In this document: positions 44,144 to 53,560 of the stretch, piece after piece
Numbering within the stretch: position 1 is the stretch's first letter
Layout of the letters: each line of letters starts with the position of its first letter
Assembly: GCF_030929615.1 (NCBI RefSeq)
Contig: NZ_JAVFVU010000004.1
Location: forward strand, 186,001 to 250,000
Source of the DNA: Dyadobacter sp. LHD-138
GTDB lineage: Bacteria; Bacteroidota; Bacteroidia; Cytophagales; Spirosomataceae
Direction: 5' to 3'
DNA: 64,000 nt
Program-made: the position numbers and the translations under genes
The notes under the pieces: generated by a model
Database searches by the model: none
What the model was told of the DNA's origin: nothing
The model's input: the letters and a program-made list of their open reading frames with translations, nothing else

Positions 44144-45562
44144 TCAGTTAATTACAAACAAATAAGCAGCTTGCTGTCCTAATTCGGTAATGGTTTTGGC
44201 AGGGATTTCGATAACCCCGTCTTTTAGGCGCAATGCTTTTTTGGTACCCGCTATGGTAATTTTAGCGGTTGCCGGGATAGCAAGTCCTTCAGGTTTCAAA
44301 CGGCCAGGAATTGCTTCTCCCGTTTCAGCCAGGTAAAATGCGTAGGTCGTATCTCCTTTTTTGGTGTAAGCCCATTTCCCCTGGCGATAAGGTGCCTGAG
44401 GTTTGGTATCATAAATTCCGATGCCATTCACGTTCATCCATTTCCCGATTTCTTCCAAACGCTGATAAGCCTCTTCATGCCATTCACCATCGGGCCCCGG
44501 TGCAATATTCAAAAGCAGGTTTCCACCTTTTGAAACGATGTCTACCAACGTATGCACCAGCTTTCTGGTCGACTTGAAATTTTCTTTTGGAATATAGGAC
44601 CAGGAGTCGCCCATGGTCAGGCAGGATTCCCATGGAATGGACATGTAGTGATCGGGAATCTGTTGTTCCGGCGTTACGTAATTTTCAAATTCGCCCGTTA
44701 CCGTGCGGTCTACGACAAGTAATCCAGGTTGATGAGAGCGGGCCATTTTAGCGATACGCGCCATATCAATATCCTGATCATAAGGAATCGTTTTTTGCCA
44801 GCTGATATTGGGGTCAATGGTGCTTTTTGGACGAATCCAGCCGCCATCCAGCCAAAGAATATCAACCGAACCATAATCAGACATTAACTCTTCGATCTGA
44901 TTGTAGGTGAAATCTTTAAACTTGTTCCACTGTTCCGGATATTTTTTTGGGTCGTAAGACACGTTTCTGTCTTTTGGCGGGAAATATTTCCACCAGTAAG
45001 AAGGTGTATTCCAGTCAGGTTTCGAGAAATAAGTCCCTGTCATAAATCCTTTATCCCGGAAAGCCGACAAAACTTCTTTCGTTACATTGCTTTTCGGGTT
45101 CGATTTGAAAGGCGTATTGGTGATTTTATAGTCGGTATATTTGGAATCAAACATCGCAAAACCGTCATGATGTTTTGTCGTGAAAACGACATATTTCATC
45201 CCCGCATTTTTCGCAGCAGTGGCCCATTTTTCAGGATTGAATTTGACCGGATTAAAGGTTTTTCCAATTTCCTCGTAAGCTTTTTTGTATTCAAACCAGT
45301 CATGCGAATGCGGTCCCTTGCGTTCGCACCAGCCTTCGTCTTCCGGGCAAAGCGACCATGATTCCACAATTCCCCACTGGCTGTATGTCCCCCAGTGCAT
45401 CAGCAGGCCGAATTTTACATCCTGCCATTTGCTTAACTTTTGCTGCACCAGCGGATCTGTCGGTGCCACATATTTTGAATGGTCCTGCTCCGAATGCTGC
45501 TGCGCAAAAGCCGCAGTCGTTAAAAACAGGAAAAGAGCAGGAAGAAAAGGTTTTAATTTCAT
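44144..45562 (-). CDS. Secreted GH29 alpha-L-fucosidase (A-type)
   Basis: From the ATG at 45562 the protein has 472 residues and opens with a signal peptide (MKLKPFLPALFLFLTTAAFA). An ATG eight codons further out would spoil the signal. The barrel shows LMHWGTYSQWG (54-64), KHHDGFAMFDSKYTDY (130-145) and the nucleophile Asp239 in VDILWLDGGW. This is the general (A-type) GH29 pattern, active on simple and alpha-1,2 or core-linked fucose. A short C-terminal beta domain follows. It is one of three GH29 genes within 6.3 kb; the sequences differ enough to suggest different linkage preferences. Confidence 0.92.
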   Translation of the reverse strand: MKLKPFLPALFLFLTTAAFAQQHSEQDHSKYVAPTDPLVQQKLSKWQDVKFGLLMHWGTYSQWGIVESWSLCPEDEGWCERKGPHSHDWFEYKKAYEEIGKTFNPVKFNPEKWATAAKNAGMKYVVFTTKHHDGFAMFDSKYTDYKITNTPFKSNPKSNVTKEVLSAFRDKGFMTGTYFSKPDWNTPSYWWKYFPPKDRNVSYDPKKYPEQWNKFKDFTYNQIEELMSDYGSVDILWLDGGWIRPKSTIDPNISWQKTIPYDQDIDMARIAKMARSHQPGLLVVDRTVTGEFENYVTPEQQIPDHYMSIPWESCLTMGDSWSYIPKENFKSTRKLVHTLVDIVSKGGNLLLNIAPGPDGEWHEEAYQRLEEIGKWMNVNGIGIYDTKPQAPYRQGKWAYTKKGDTTYAFYLAETGEAIPGRLKPEGLAIPATAKITIAGTKKALRLKDGVIEIPAKTITELGQQAAYLFVIN

Positions 45563-45648
45563 TTTGGGTTTTACTATTTGGTTCAATTTTTAAAATGGTT
45601 TGCTGTCGGCAATCTGCTGATCGTAACTCTGACCCCGATAGCCAATAC

Positions 45649-46683
45649 TTAGCCGAAATAACTTTCAGCGTCGAACACTTTTCCTTTACCGCCTTTTTCG
45701 GTTACGGTATAGTTAAATCCTTTTTGCACCGAATAGGCGCCAACTTCGCCCTGCTTGTTTATCGCGATAAAACCAACCTGAAATGTTTTCGCACGCTCGG
45801 GATTCGGTTTGACAATACGGTCAATCGCTTTTTTACAGGCATCATAAGGAGAAAGTCCGTTTCTCATAAATTCCACCACCAGGTGTGTGCCGCAAACGCG
45901 GATCACTTCCTCGCCTTGTCCTGACGAGGTAGCAGCGCCCACTTCGTTATCCACGAATAACCCTGCGCCAATAATCGGTGTGTCGCCCACACGGCCGCGC
46001 ATTTTGAAGCCCATGCCGCTGGTTGTGCACATGCCGGAAACATCTCCGTTGGCGTCCAGCGCAATCGTTCCCATCGTGTCGTGGTTGAAAGAACCATCTT
46101 CAAAACGGTTGGGTGCAAATGGTCCGTGACCTTGTTTCGGGCGTGATTGCTGATGTTCTACGTTGATAACAGGTTTGTATTCAGCCTTTACCAGCCACTT
46201 TTTGTAAGCCTTTTCTGCATCGGGTGAAAGTTTTCCGGATTCGAGTTTAAAGCCGTTTGCCAATGCAAATTGCTGCGCGCCGATACCTGCGAGAAAAACA
46301 TGCGGTGTCGTTTCCATTAATTTTCTTGCAACAGAAATCGGGTGTTTGATTCTTTCAAGAAAAGCAACTGACCCGCAATTGGCTTTTTCGTCCATGATGC
46401 TGGCATCCAGCGTCACATACCCATCGCGGTCGGGATTGCCACCCAGACCAACGCAGCAATTGATGTCATTTTCAATGGCGATTGCAGCTTGTTCGACTGC
46501 ATCTAAGGCTTTTCCGCCTTTTTCGAGTACCGGCCAGGCTGCGCCATTTGCAATTTGTCCGCTATCCCAGGTTGACACAACAATCGGTTTATTTACTGCT
46601 GTGGAAGCAAAAAGCTTATTGACCTGCGTAAACGGCAGCGCCAAAGCAGATAAGCGTAAAAAAGAGCGACGGGTTGGTTTCAT
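45649..46683 (-). CDS. Exported N4-(beta-N-acetylglucosaminyl)-L-asparaginase (glycosylasparaginase)
   Basis: The enzyme splits the GlcNAc-asparagine bond that joins N-glycans to protein. The 344-residue precursor has a twin-arginine signal (TRRSFLRLSALALPF, residues 4-18) and the Ntn-hydrolase self-cleavage site before Thr203 in FNHDTMGTIALD; the new N-terminal threonine becomes the nucleophile. The GRVGDTPIIGAGLF segment near 230 is typical of the family. Its place between two fucosidase genes supports a role in N-glycan breakdown in the periplasm, with the last step releasing the sugar from asparagine. Confidence 0.92.
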   Translation of the reverse strand: MKPTRRSFLRLSALALPFTQVNKLFASTAVNKPIVVSTWDSGQIANGAAWPVLEKGGKALDAVEQAAIAIENDINCCVGLGGNPDRDGYVTLDASIMDEKANCGSVAFLERIKHPISVARKLMETTPHVFLAGIGAQQFALANGFKLESGKLSPDAEKAYKKWLVKAEYKPVINVEHQQSRPKQGHGPFAPNRFEDGSFNHDTMGTIALDANGDVSGMCTTSGMGFKMRGRVGDTPIIGAGLFVDNEVGAATSSGQGEEVIRVCGTHLVVEFMRNGLSPYDACKKAIDRIVKPNPERAKTFQVGFIAINKQGEVGAYSVQKGFNYTVTEKGGKGKVFDAESYFG

Positions 46684-46747
46684 TGTATTTTTGTAAAAAT
46701 GTTGAACTGACTACTTTAAGTATAGGGGTTGTGGCAATGACAAAACG

Positions 46748-48112
46748 TTATAAAACTCCTTCAATTTTATAAACCCAGGCAGAATTGCAGGGCAATGTTC
46801 TGGGCGTAATGACTGGTGTGGTAATAACAATTTTTCCTTTCGACTGGCTGGTTTTGATCTTTCCTTTATAACCAAGCATGGAAATGTTTTTCGGATTGGC
46901 AATGCCTTTGATCGCGATCTGATCAGGCCATTGAGCGCAGATTACGTATAAGTCCTTGCCTTTTTTTGTATAAAACACGGTGCTGTCGGTGGAAGCCTGT
47001 GGGGCATTTTTCCAGCTTTCCGAGCCGTAAATTGCCTCACCGTTTACATTCAGCCACTTTCCGAGATCCTTTAATCGCTGCTGCATGATCACGGGAATCC
47101 GGCCATCTGCCGTTGGGCCGATATTCAACAGGAAATTTCCTCCTTTGGAAACCACCTGAACAAGGGAATGGATCAGCTTGTCGCTGCTCATATAATCTTC
47201 CAGATTTTCATTGCGGTTATAGCCAAAAGACTCTCCGATGCCGCGGCATTCTTCCCAGGGATGGGTGCCAGAGGAAGTTCCCTGGCCATATTCAGAGGTA
47301 TAAAAACTCCCATGTTTTCCTTTGGTATCATTTCCCCAGCGGTCATTCACGACAATATTTTCACTGACCGATTTGTTGTTGTAAAGCCAGGCCAGGAATT
47401 CCTTGCTTTTCCAGGTTTCAGATGACTGATCCCATTCGCCGTCCGTCCACAGCAAATCCGGCTGATAGCGCGTCACGAGGTCTTTCAATTGTGGAACCAT
47501 GTGATCGGCTACATATTTATTGACGTCAGATTTATAGGTTGGATTAAACCATTCATATAAGGAATAGTAAAATCCCATATGCAGCCCTTTATTTTTGACA
47601 GATTTTGTTAAATCTCCCGCCAGGTCGCGGTGCGGGCCTACGTCCACCGAGTTCCAGTTCCAGGATTCGGCACTTGGCCATAAGGCATATCCTTCGTGAT
47701 GTTTGGAAGTAAGTACAACATATTTTGCGCCGGCTTCTTTGAACAGGTCAGCCCAGTCGTCGGGATTGAAAAGTTCTGCTTTAAACTGGCCTGCAAAATC
47801 CTGGTATTTAAAATTAGGTCCGTAGACTTTTTCCTGGAAAGCGACAAATTCTTTATGGATCTTTAATTTTGGGTCATGAAGGCGCTGCCAGTACCATTCG
47901 GAATAACCGCTGCCAAAACCATCCGCGTTGGATTTGGTAGCCCAGGACGGAACCGAGTAAAGTCCCCAGTGAATAAATATGCCAAACTTTGCATCTTTAA
48001 ACCAGGCAGGTGTGGCGCGTGAATCCAGGGATTTCCAGTCGGCCTGATATTGCGCCTGCACACTAAGAATAGAGAAAAAACAGAATAGGATACTAAGGAA
48101 ACTTTTCTTCAT
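46748..48112 (-). CDS. Secreted GH29 alpha-L-fucosidase (A-type, second)
   Basis: I start at the ATG at 48112, which begins a clear signal peptide (MKKSFLSILFCFFSILSVQA); a more distant ATG adds 13 residues without signal character. The 454-residue protein has the barrel motifs FGIFIHWGLYSVPSWA (43-58), SKHHEGYALWPS (137-148; the usual KHHDGF is changed to KHHEGY) and the nucleophile Asp224 in LLWTDGEWDQ. An Ig-like C-terminal domain closes it. It is the first gene of the minus-strand run fucosidase, glycosylasparaginase, fucosidase, with gaps of 60-90 bp, which suggests one transcript. Confidence 0.9.
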   Translation of the reverse strand: MKKSFLSILFCFFSILSVQAQYQADWKSLDSRATPAWFKDAKFGIFIHWGLYSVPSWATKSNADGFGSGYSEWYWQRLHDPKLKIHKEFVAFQEKVYGPNFKYQDFAGQFKAELFNPDDWADLFKEAGAKYVVLTSKHHEGYALWPSAESWNWNSVDVGPHRDLAGDLTKSVKNKGLHMGFYYSLYEWFNPTYKSDVNKYVADHMVPQLKDLVTRYQPDLLWTDGEWDQSSETWKSKEFLAWLYNNKSVSENIVVNDRWGNDTKGKHGSFYTSEYGQGTSSGTHPWEECRGIGESFGYNRNENLEDYMSSDKLIHSLVQVVSKGGNFLLNIGPTADGRIPVIMQQRLKDLGKWLNVNGEAIYGSESWKNAPQASTDSTVFYTKKGKDLYVICAQWPDQIAIKGIANPKNISMLGYKGKIKTSQSKGKIVITTPVITPRTLPCNSAWVYKIEGVL

Positions 48113-48246
48113 AAAATTTGTGGGACTATCAACATATTTGAATGCGCACACAATTTATTAAAAATTTTTAAAAAGTAGAAGCTTAATCTGTTTCGCCAAA
48201 GTTATCTTACTTATTTTGAAACTATTACAAATGAAAATTTGGCGAT

Positions 48247-49089
48247 TTAATTCTTTTTAGAATTTTCTCTGATGGCCGGGCGGTATTTTTGAAAAGGGAT
48301 CCGAAGCAGACTGGATACCTTACTGTTTTCTTCCGGTAGCGGATGTGTATCGATCCCGTAAATGATTTTTTGCTGATCAAGTTTGGTGAAAGTTCCGAAC
48401 AGCCTGTCCCAGATGGAAAAGATATTTCCGTAATTGGAGTCGGTGTACGGCTGGGTATAATGATGATGGATGTGATGCATGTTTGGTGTCACAACCATCA
48501 GACTTAACAATGCATCAAGCCGGCGGGGCAGTGTAATGTTTGCATGGTTAAACTGAGAAAGTACCACGGATAAAGACTGATAGAGAAAGATCAGCCACAT
48601 CGGTGCCCCGGTAATCAGAATTGCCAGCACTGTAAAAATAAACCGCACCAGACTTTCCCCGGGGTGATGGCGGTTGGCGGTCGTGGTGTCTACATACTGG
48701 TCGGCATGATGAATGATGTGAAACCGCCACAAAAATTTGATCTTATGCTGCACCCAATGGGCCGTCCAGGCACCGATGAGGTCCAGTAATAACAATCCGG
48801 CTAATGCCTGTATCCACAATGGCAGATTTGGTATCAGATGTAAAATGCCAAATTGATGATCTGTTGCCCAATTGCTGGATTTGACAAGAATAAAGGCAAG
48901 GGGAAAATTGACCAGTATGGTGGTTAATGTAAAGAAAAAATTGATTCCGGCATGTTTCCATTTGTTGTAGCGGAATTGGAAAAGTGGCCAGGTTCCTTCA
49001 ATCAGCCAGAAAAACATAATGCCGCCCACCAAAATGGCGCTTCGGTGAGAAGAGGGAATATGACCGAAATACTGGATAAGCCACTGCAT
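48247..49089 (-). CDS. Fatty acid hydroxylase/sterol desaturase family membrane protein
   Basis: This 280-residue inner-membrane protein has four or five hydrophobic segments and the three histidine clusters that bind a di-iron centre in this family: HWVQH, FHIIHH with a later RHH, and HHIHHHYTQPYTDSNYG. The family adds hydroxyl groups or double bonds to lipids with oxygen. The TDSNYG segment near the C-terminus is common to its bacterial members. No lipid pathway genes lie next to it; it is divergent from an ABC transporter. The substrate could be a fatty acid, a sphingolipid or a carotenoid-like lipid. Confidence 0.88.
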   Translation of the reverse strand: MQWLIQYFGHIPSSHRSAILVGGIMFFWLIEGTWPLFQFRYNKWKHAGINFFFTLTTILVNFPLAFILVKSSNWATDHQFGILHLIPNLPLWIQALAGLLLLDLIGAWTAHWVQHKIKFLWRFHIIHHADQYVDTTTANRHHPGESLVRFIFTVLAILITGAPMWLIFLYQSLSVVLSQFNHANITLPRRLDALLSLMVVTPNMHHIHHHYTQPYTDSNYGNIFSIWDRLFGTFTKLDQQKIIYGIDTHPLPEENSKVSSLLRIPFQKYRPAIRENSKKN

Positions 49090-49218
49090 ATTGCACGGAA
49101 TTTGCGTTTAAGTAAAAATAATATTTTTGATGGAAATAAATGTATTATTTAGTTGCAATGGATGTGATATCTCATGCGAATATTATCTTCGATATAATTA
49201 TAACTTATATATAAGTGG

Positions 49219-49857
49219 ATGGTTCTTGAAATTGAAAATTTAAAGCAGCACTATGGCACGCTGGAGGTGCTGGATATAGCTTCCTGGAAAGTTGATTCCG
49301 GGATTTACTGGATTCAGGGAGAAAATGGCGCGGGGAAATCTACCTTGTTTCGTTCGTTGGCCGGGATGCTGCCCTTTACAGGAAATGTAACCTTAGACCA
49401 GAAGTATAATCTGAAAACAGAGCCGGTTGATTATCGTTTGCGGTTAAGCCTCGGTGAGGCGGAACCACTCTATCCTTCCTTTTTAACACCGGCCGACCTG
49501 ATTGCCTTTGTGGCAGAGGCAAAGAAAAGTCCGGCAGGGCAGGTGGAAATGCTTATCGATACGCTCGGAATTAATTATCTGAAACATCCTTTTGGCAGCT
49601 GTTCCAGCGGGATGGTGAAAAAGGTGTCGCTGGCCATTTCTTTCCTGGGAAATCCTTCAGTGATTATTCTCGACGAACCACTTATTACCATTGATAAGGA
49701 AGCCCGGCAGGCATTGTTCAAATTAATTCAGACTTATCATCAGCAGGGCGTGACATTTCTCATTTCTTCACATCAGCTTTTTCAGCAGGAAGGGCTGGCT
49801 GTAACGGAAAGTTTTGCTTTGAGGAATAAGACGCTGGTCAAACTCGGAATGGAATGA
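49219..49857 (+). CDS. ABC transporter ATP-binding protein
   Basis: The 212-residue protein is a single nucleotide-binding domain. The Walker A loop GENGAGKST is at residues 34-42, a signature variant CSSGMVKKVSLA near 130, Walker B VIILDEP after it, and a switch histidine in ISSHQLF near the end. The signature SSGM in place of LSGGQ is a known variation in small exporters of this type. It overlaps the downstream membrane gene by 4 bp (ATGA), so the two form one transporter, probably an exporter. The substrate is unknown. Confidence 0.93.
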   Translation: MVLEIENLKQHYGTLEVLDIASWKVDSGIYWIQGENGAGKSTLFRSLAGMLPFTGNVTLDQKYNLKTEPVDYRLRLSLGEAEPLYPSFLTPADLIAFVAEAKKSPAGQVEMLIDTLGINYLKHPFGSCSSGMVKKVSLAISFLGNPSVIILDEPLITIDKEARQALFKLIQTYHQQGVTFLISSHQLFQQEGLAVTESFALRNKTLVKLGME

Positions 49858-50936
49858 AAATATTGATGCTTTCCACCGTGCAGGCCTTTTTTCGCCAACG
49901 GGCAGGTATGTTCTTTGTGCTGATGGGGCTGTTATTTGGTTTCATGGGCAGCCGCGAACATTACGGTTTCGCGCTTTTCTTCCTGACCGATCCGTTCGGG
50001 ATGTATTATCTGGCAGGCATCTGGGTTTTGTATACCTTTTTATGTGCCCATTTTATTTCGAATCTGTGGACACAGCCGGATTATCATTTTATCTACAACA
50101 CCGGACTTTGGCCCAATCAAAGACGAATGATCCGTTTTTTGCTGATGGCACTCGGTTTTTTGCAGCCTATCCTTTATTATGGAATTTACATTATTTTAAT
50201 TGCCCGGCAGGACAAGCTGCTGCACAGGATTTGGCCGATATTTATTTTTTATACCTTGTTAAGTACGATACTGGTGCTCGTGGCAGAACACCGGCTAAGA
50301 AACCCCCGACTTTTTCATGCAAAAGGTAAGATGGTTTTCAACTGGCCGTTTCCAAGGCCGGTCTCCTGGATTTACTGGAGTATCGAATGGCTTTTCAGAG
50401 AAAAAGGGCTCACGCTTTTATGCTGCAAGATCGGTGCGATCGGCGTATTTATTTGTACACTGATTTATTACCAGACCGACACCTATGATATCCGTTTGCC
50501 GGCCATTGGCCTGACTTTGGGATATCTTTTGAATATCGGGTTATCATACGAGTTGTTTCGCTGGGAAAATGAAATATGGCTTTGGAGCCGTTCTTTACCT
50601 GTTTCCACAGCGGTACGATTTGCCAGAACTTTATTAATTCATACCATCCTGATTATTCCCGAAACGCTGATCGTGATCCGCTACAATGTCATTACCATTC
50701 TGGAAGTGTTACAGCTTTATGCGCTGGGCTTATCGGTGCTAATGATTTTTCACAGTTATTTATACAAACGGGGCGGACTTCTCGAAGATATGATGAAACC
50801 TGTATTGTCAGGTTTTGTGCTGCTCACGTTTTTGATTCTATATAAAATTCCAGTCTGGGGAATAGGAGCGGCGGGACTTTTGCTTTCCTGTTATCTGTAT
50901 GCCAAATGGTATGAAAAGGAAGAAATTGGCTTGTGA
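49854..50936 (+). CDS. ABC transporter membrane subunit (permease), unassigned family
   Basis: This 360-residue protein is a polytopic membrane protein with about ten hydrophobic segments and starts inside the stop codon of the ATPase gene. Features seen by eye are aromatic-rich helices (GFALFFLTDPFGMYYLAGIWVLYTF) and a charged cytosolic loop near residues 150-185. It has no sequence motif I can tie to a named permease family. The tight overlap makes it the membrane partner of the ATPase at 49219-49857. A hairpin terminator follows directly, so the operon has just these two genes. Confidence 0.85.
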   Translation: MKILMLSTVQAFFRQRAGMFFVLMGLLFGFMGSREHYGFALFFLTDPFGMYYLAGIWVLYTFLCAHFISNLWTQPDYHFIYNTGLWPNQRRMIRFLLMALGFLQPILYYGIYIILIARQDKLLHRIWPIFIFYTLLSTILVLVAEHRLRNPRLFHAKGKMVFNWPFPRPVSWIYWSIEWLFREKGLTLLCCKIGAIGVFICTLIYYQTDTYDIRLPAIGLTLGYLLNIGLSYELFRWENEIWLWSRSLPVSTAVRFARTLLIHTILIIPETLIVIRYNVITILEVLQLYALGLSVLMIFHSYLYKRGGLLEDMMKPVLSGFVLLTFLILYKIPVWGIGAAGLLLSCYLYAKWYEKEEIGL

Positions 50937-50937
50937 A

Positions 50938-50970
50938 AGTTAGCCTTGATCTTTAAGGCCAAGGCTAACT
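50938..50970. terminator. Bidirectional terminator between the ABC permease and the SDR gene
   Basis: AGTTAGCCTTG (50938-50948) and CAAGGCTAACT (50960-50970) are perfect complements with an 11-nt loop. It starts one base after the permease stop and ends 16 bp before the stop of the convergent SDR gene. Confidence 0.75.
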
Positions 50971-50986
50971 GTTATTGTACTCCGGA

Positions 50987-51700
50987 TTATTTCCCCGGAA
51001 CCGACGGGCGTACTTCTACCTTACTCGGTAAGGTTCTGGCCGGCATTTTAATTAAGTCAGATACAATCTGGCCGATATCTTCCGGCTGAATTTTCCATGC
51101 ATCCTTTTCCGATGGCTGGTGATTGGCAAATTCCGTTGCAACAGATCCGGGCATAATGGTGGAAACCTTGACGCCGTCATTGCGCACGTCCATCATCATG
51201 GCCTGTGAAAAACCTACCAAGCCAAATTTGCTTGCATTATAGGCCGTTCCATTCGGAAAGAAGTTGGTGCCGGCAAGGCTGGAAATATTAATGAAATAAC
51301 CTTTTGTTTCTTTCAACGCATCCAAAGACGCTTTGGCGCTGTAAAAAACACCTGTTAGATTGATATCAATGGTTTCCTGCCATTGTTCCGGTGTCAGGTC
51401 ATAAATCGGAGCGAAATGCCCTACTCCAGCGTTGGCAATCACGTAATCCAGTTGTCCCCATTTGTCAACAAGAACTTTTACTGCATTTTGTTGTGATTCG
51501 AGACTGCGCACATCCGATTCGATACCGATTGCGAAACCTTCACGGATCTTGTTAAGCTCTGTGGCCGCTTCATCAGCGCTTTTTTGAGAGCGGCTGGTTA
51601 CTGCCACGCGAATTCCTTCTTTGATCAGCACTGCTGCTACACCATAACCTATTCCCTTGGAGCCGCCGGTGATCAGCGCTGTTTTAATTGATTCTGCCAT
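50987..51700 (-). CDS. Short-chain dehydrogenase/reductase (SDR), 3-ketoacyl-ACP-reductase-like
   Basis: The 237-residue protein is a classical SDR: NAD(P)-binding TGGSKGIG at residues 11-18, the NAG motif near 90 (IANAGVG), catalytic Ser140/141, Tyr154 and Lys158 (YNASK). The arginine-containing TSRSQ segment after strand 2 suggests NADPH. It resembles general 3-oxoacyl-[ACP] reductases but its C-terminus (KIQPEDIGQIVSDLIKMP) fits stand-alone SDRs whose substrates vary widely. A true FabG lies at 53561-54307, so this one likely has another role. It is transcribed alone and convergent with the ABC transporter. Confidence 0.9.
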   Translation of the reverse strand: MAESIKTALITGGSKGIGYGVAAVLIKEGIRVAVTSRSQKSADEAATELNKIREGFAIGIESDVRSLESQQNAVKVLVDKWGQLDYVIANAGVGHFAPIYDLTPEQWQETIDINLTGVFYSAKASLDALKETKGYFINISSLAGTNFFPNGTAYNASKFGLVGFSQAMMMDVRNDGVKVSTIMPGSVATEFANHQPSEKDAWKIQPEDIGQIVSDLIKMPARTLPSKVEVRPSVPGK

Positions 51701-51920
51701 TTATATTGAAATTACAGCCTTAAAAGGCTTTTTTGAATAGTATACCAATGACCAATCAACAAAGAGAATGGCAGGAAGGTTTGTCCGGGAGGAATTTTAT
51801 AAAGCTAATTTCAGAAAATCGCTGACATTATAGGTTGCAGTTTGTTCAAATTTTATTCTTCACAACCCTTTAACATGTACATAAATCAAAAACGATTCTT
51901 TCTATCGAACCAGGTACGAT

Positions 51921-51976
51921 TTAACCTTTTCGTAACATCTCCTTAATTCTAGCCTCATGCCCAAAACGTAGTTTTG
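51921..51976 (+). promoter_or_regulatory. Possible PHO-box-like repeats and -7 box before the phytase-like esterase gene
   Basis: Three 7-bp words, TTAACCT (51921), GTAACAT (51932) and TTAATTC (51943), are spaced exactly 11 bp apart, as in PhoB binding sites. A Bacteroidota -7 box, TAGTTTTG (51969-51976), follows 19 bp later, and the ATG is at 51993. The box could replace a -33 element. The 51701-51992 gap holds no gene. Confidence 0.4.
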
Positions 51977-51992
51977 AAGAAAAACTGACCAT

Positions 51993-53297
51993 ATGAAATC
52001 AACATTACGTTTTACCTTCCTGGCAACTTTATCGGCAGCAGCCCTAATATCCTGTACGGACCATGCCATTGAAAATCCGGATGGGGCGAGTTATCCGGCA
52101 AAAGCTACTTTCAAAACAGCTCCGATCTTATTAACGACCCAAAACGGAACAAAAATCTATGGCAGTGGTTATGGTTCATCCATGGCTCAGGTTCCCGGAG
52201 AATGGGGTTCTTTTTATCTGATGACTGACCGCGGCCCCAATGTGGACGGTACCAACGACTCGAAAATATTCCCGATGCCGGATTTTAATCCGAATATTGC
52301 AAAGTTTAAAGTGGTAGGGGATGAACTCGTTTATCAGTCGACCATTGAATTTAAAAACGCTGCGGGGACCAAACTGACCGGCCGTCCCAATTTACCGGGT
52401 GAAGGCAATGCCGGTGAAACAGCCTTGGATTTTCTGGGCGCGCCCATTGCAAATGATGCAGAAGGAATCGATTGTGAAGGTTTGGCAATAGACCCTACCG
52501 ACGGTACTTTCTGGGTGAGTGATGAGTACGGACCGCATATTGTTCATTTTGATAAAACGGGTAAAACGATCGAACGTATCAATCCTTTCGGGACGGGAAC
52601 AGGCGGCCGCAAATTACCGAAAGTTTTGGCTAAACGCCGCCCCAACCGGGGTATGGAAGGGCTGACGATAACACCGGATGGAAAATTCCTGGTCGGCATG
52701 ATGCAGTCACCAATCTATAACCCAAGCAAAGCGAAAGTTGCCAGTTCGAGGCTGTTACGTTTGCTTGTCTTTAACGTGGCAACGGGTGAAACAAAACAAT
52801 TTGCATACATCACCGAGTCCACCAAAACATTGTCAAGCGAGATTGTAGCCATCACCGGAACGACTTTTCTTGTGTTGGAACGCGATCAGGATTACGCAGG
52901 CGGAAATCCGGCATCTCTTATCAAACGTGTTTATAAAATTGATATCTCCGCAGCCACTGACATTTCTGATCCGGATAATAAGGAAAGCGGCTTGCTTTTT
53001 GGAGGGAAAACAGTTGACGAACTGACTGATGCCGAAATTATTTCAAACAATATCAAGCCGGTAACGAAGGAAATGGTTGCCGATATTTTGGCTATTCCTG
53101 GCGGTTACCCACATGATAAGGCGGAAGGGTTGGCCATTATCAACAATAAAATGATTGCTGTGGTGAATGACGATGATTTCGGGATTGTAAGTCCTGCCAC
53201 GCCGGATAACTCCATCATTCAGAAAATTCTTCCGTCGACACTTCTTGTCGATAGAAATGTAATCTATTTTATTCCGTTAAGCAAGGGACTGAAATAG
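51993..53297 (+). CDS. Lipoprotein with esterase-like/phytase-like beta-propeller domain
   Basis: This 434-residue protein has a lipoprotein signal with lipobox LISC (Cys21) and then the PF13449-type esterase-like domain of phytases: repeated beta-propeller motifs such as GEWGSFYLMTDRGPNVDG, GLAIDPTDGTFWVSDEYGP, and RGMEGLTITPDGKFLVGMMQSP, with Asp/Glu positions suited to calcium. Members are secreted phosphatases, phytases or esterases. A possible PHO box upstream would fit a phosphate-scavenging role, though both parts of that argument are uncertain. It is transcribed alone and ends before a hairpin terminator. Confidence 0.85.
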   Translation: MKSTLRFTFLATLSAAALISCTDHAIENPDGASYPAKATFKTAPILLTTQNGTKIYGSGYGSSMAQVPGEWGSFYLMTDRGPNVDGTNDSKIFPMPDFNPNIAKFKVVGDELVYQSTIEFKNAAGTKLTGRPNLPGEGNAGETALDFLGAPIANDAEGIDCEGLAIDPTDGTFWVSDEYGPHIVHFDKTGKTIERINPFGTGTGGRKLPKVLAKRRPNRGMEGLTITPDGKFLVGMMQSPIYNPSKAKVASSRLLRLLVFNVATGETKQFAYITESTKTLSSEIVAITGTTFLVLERDQDYAGGNPASLIKRVYKIDISAATDISDPDNKESGLLFGGKTVDELTDAEIISNNIKPVTKEMVADILAIPGGYPHDKAEGLAIINNKMIAVVNDDDFGIVSPATPDNSIIQKILPSTLLVDRNVIYFIPLSKGLK

Positions 53298-53338
53298 TAT
53301 GTGAAACTTTATTTAAGTGGATTCTCCTATTATTGTTT

Positions 53339-53376
53339 ACAGCCCTGCTGAATTTTTCGGCGGGGCTGTTTTTTTG
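53339..53376 (+). terminator. Rho-independent terminator after the esterase gene
   Basis: The stem pairs ACAGCCCTGCTG (53339-53350) with CGGCGGGGCTGT (53358-53369), with G-T pairs in the middle, and is followed by a run of T to about 53376. It lies 42 bp past the stop at 53297. Confidence 0.75.
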
Positions 53377-53560
53377 CAGTTGGATGGAAATTGATTTTTG
53401 ACCGTTGAATAAAAACCTGTTGAAATTTGCCTTTGGTGCGTTTTATTTTCCAGATAAATGGGAAAAGAATTTGTCATCATTCCCTCTTTTTTTGCCCGTC
53501 TCTGTACAATACCCTATTTTTGCGGTTCGAAATTCATTCTATCCGATTTTAAACCTGTTT

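Noticed and set aside
53405-53560. N-terminal extension of fabG by 52 codons
   Set aside because: The extension has no FabG-like sequence, while the conserved start begins exactly at the ATG at 53561.
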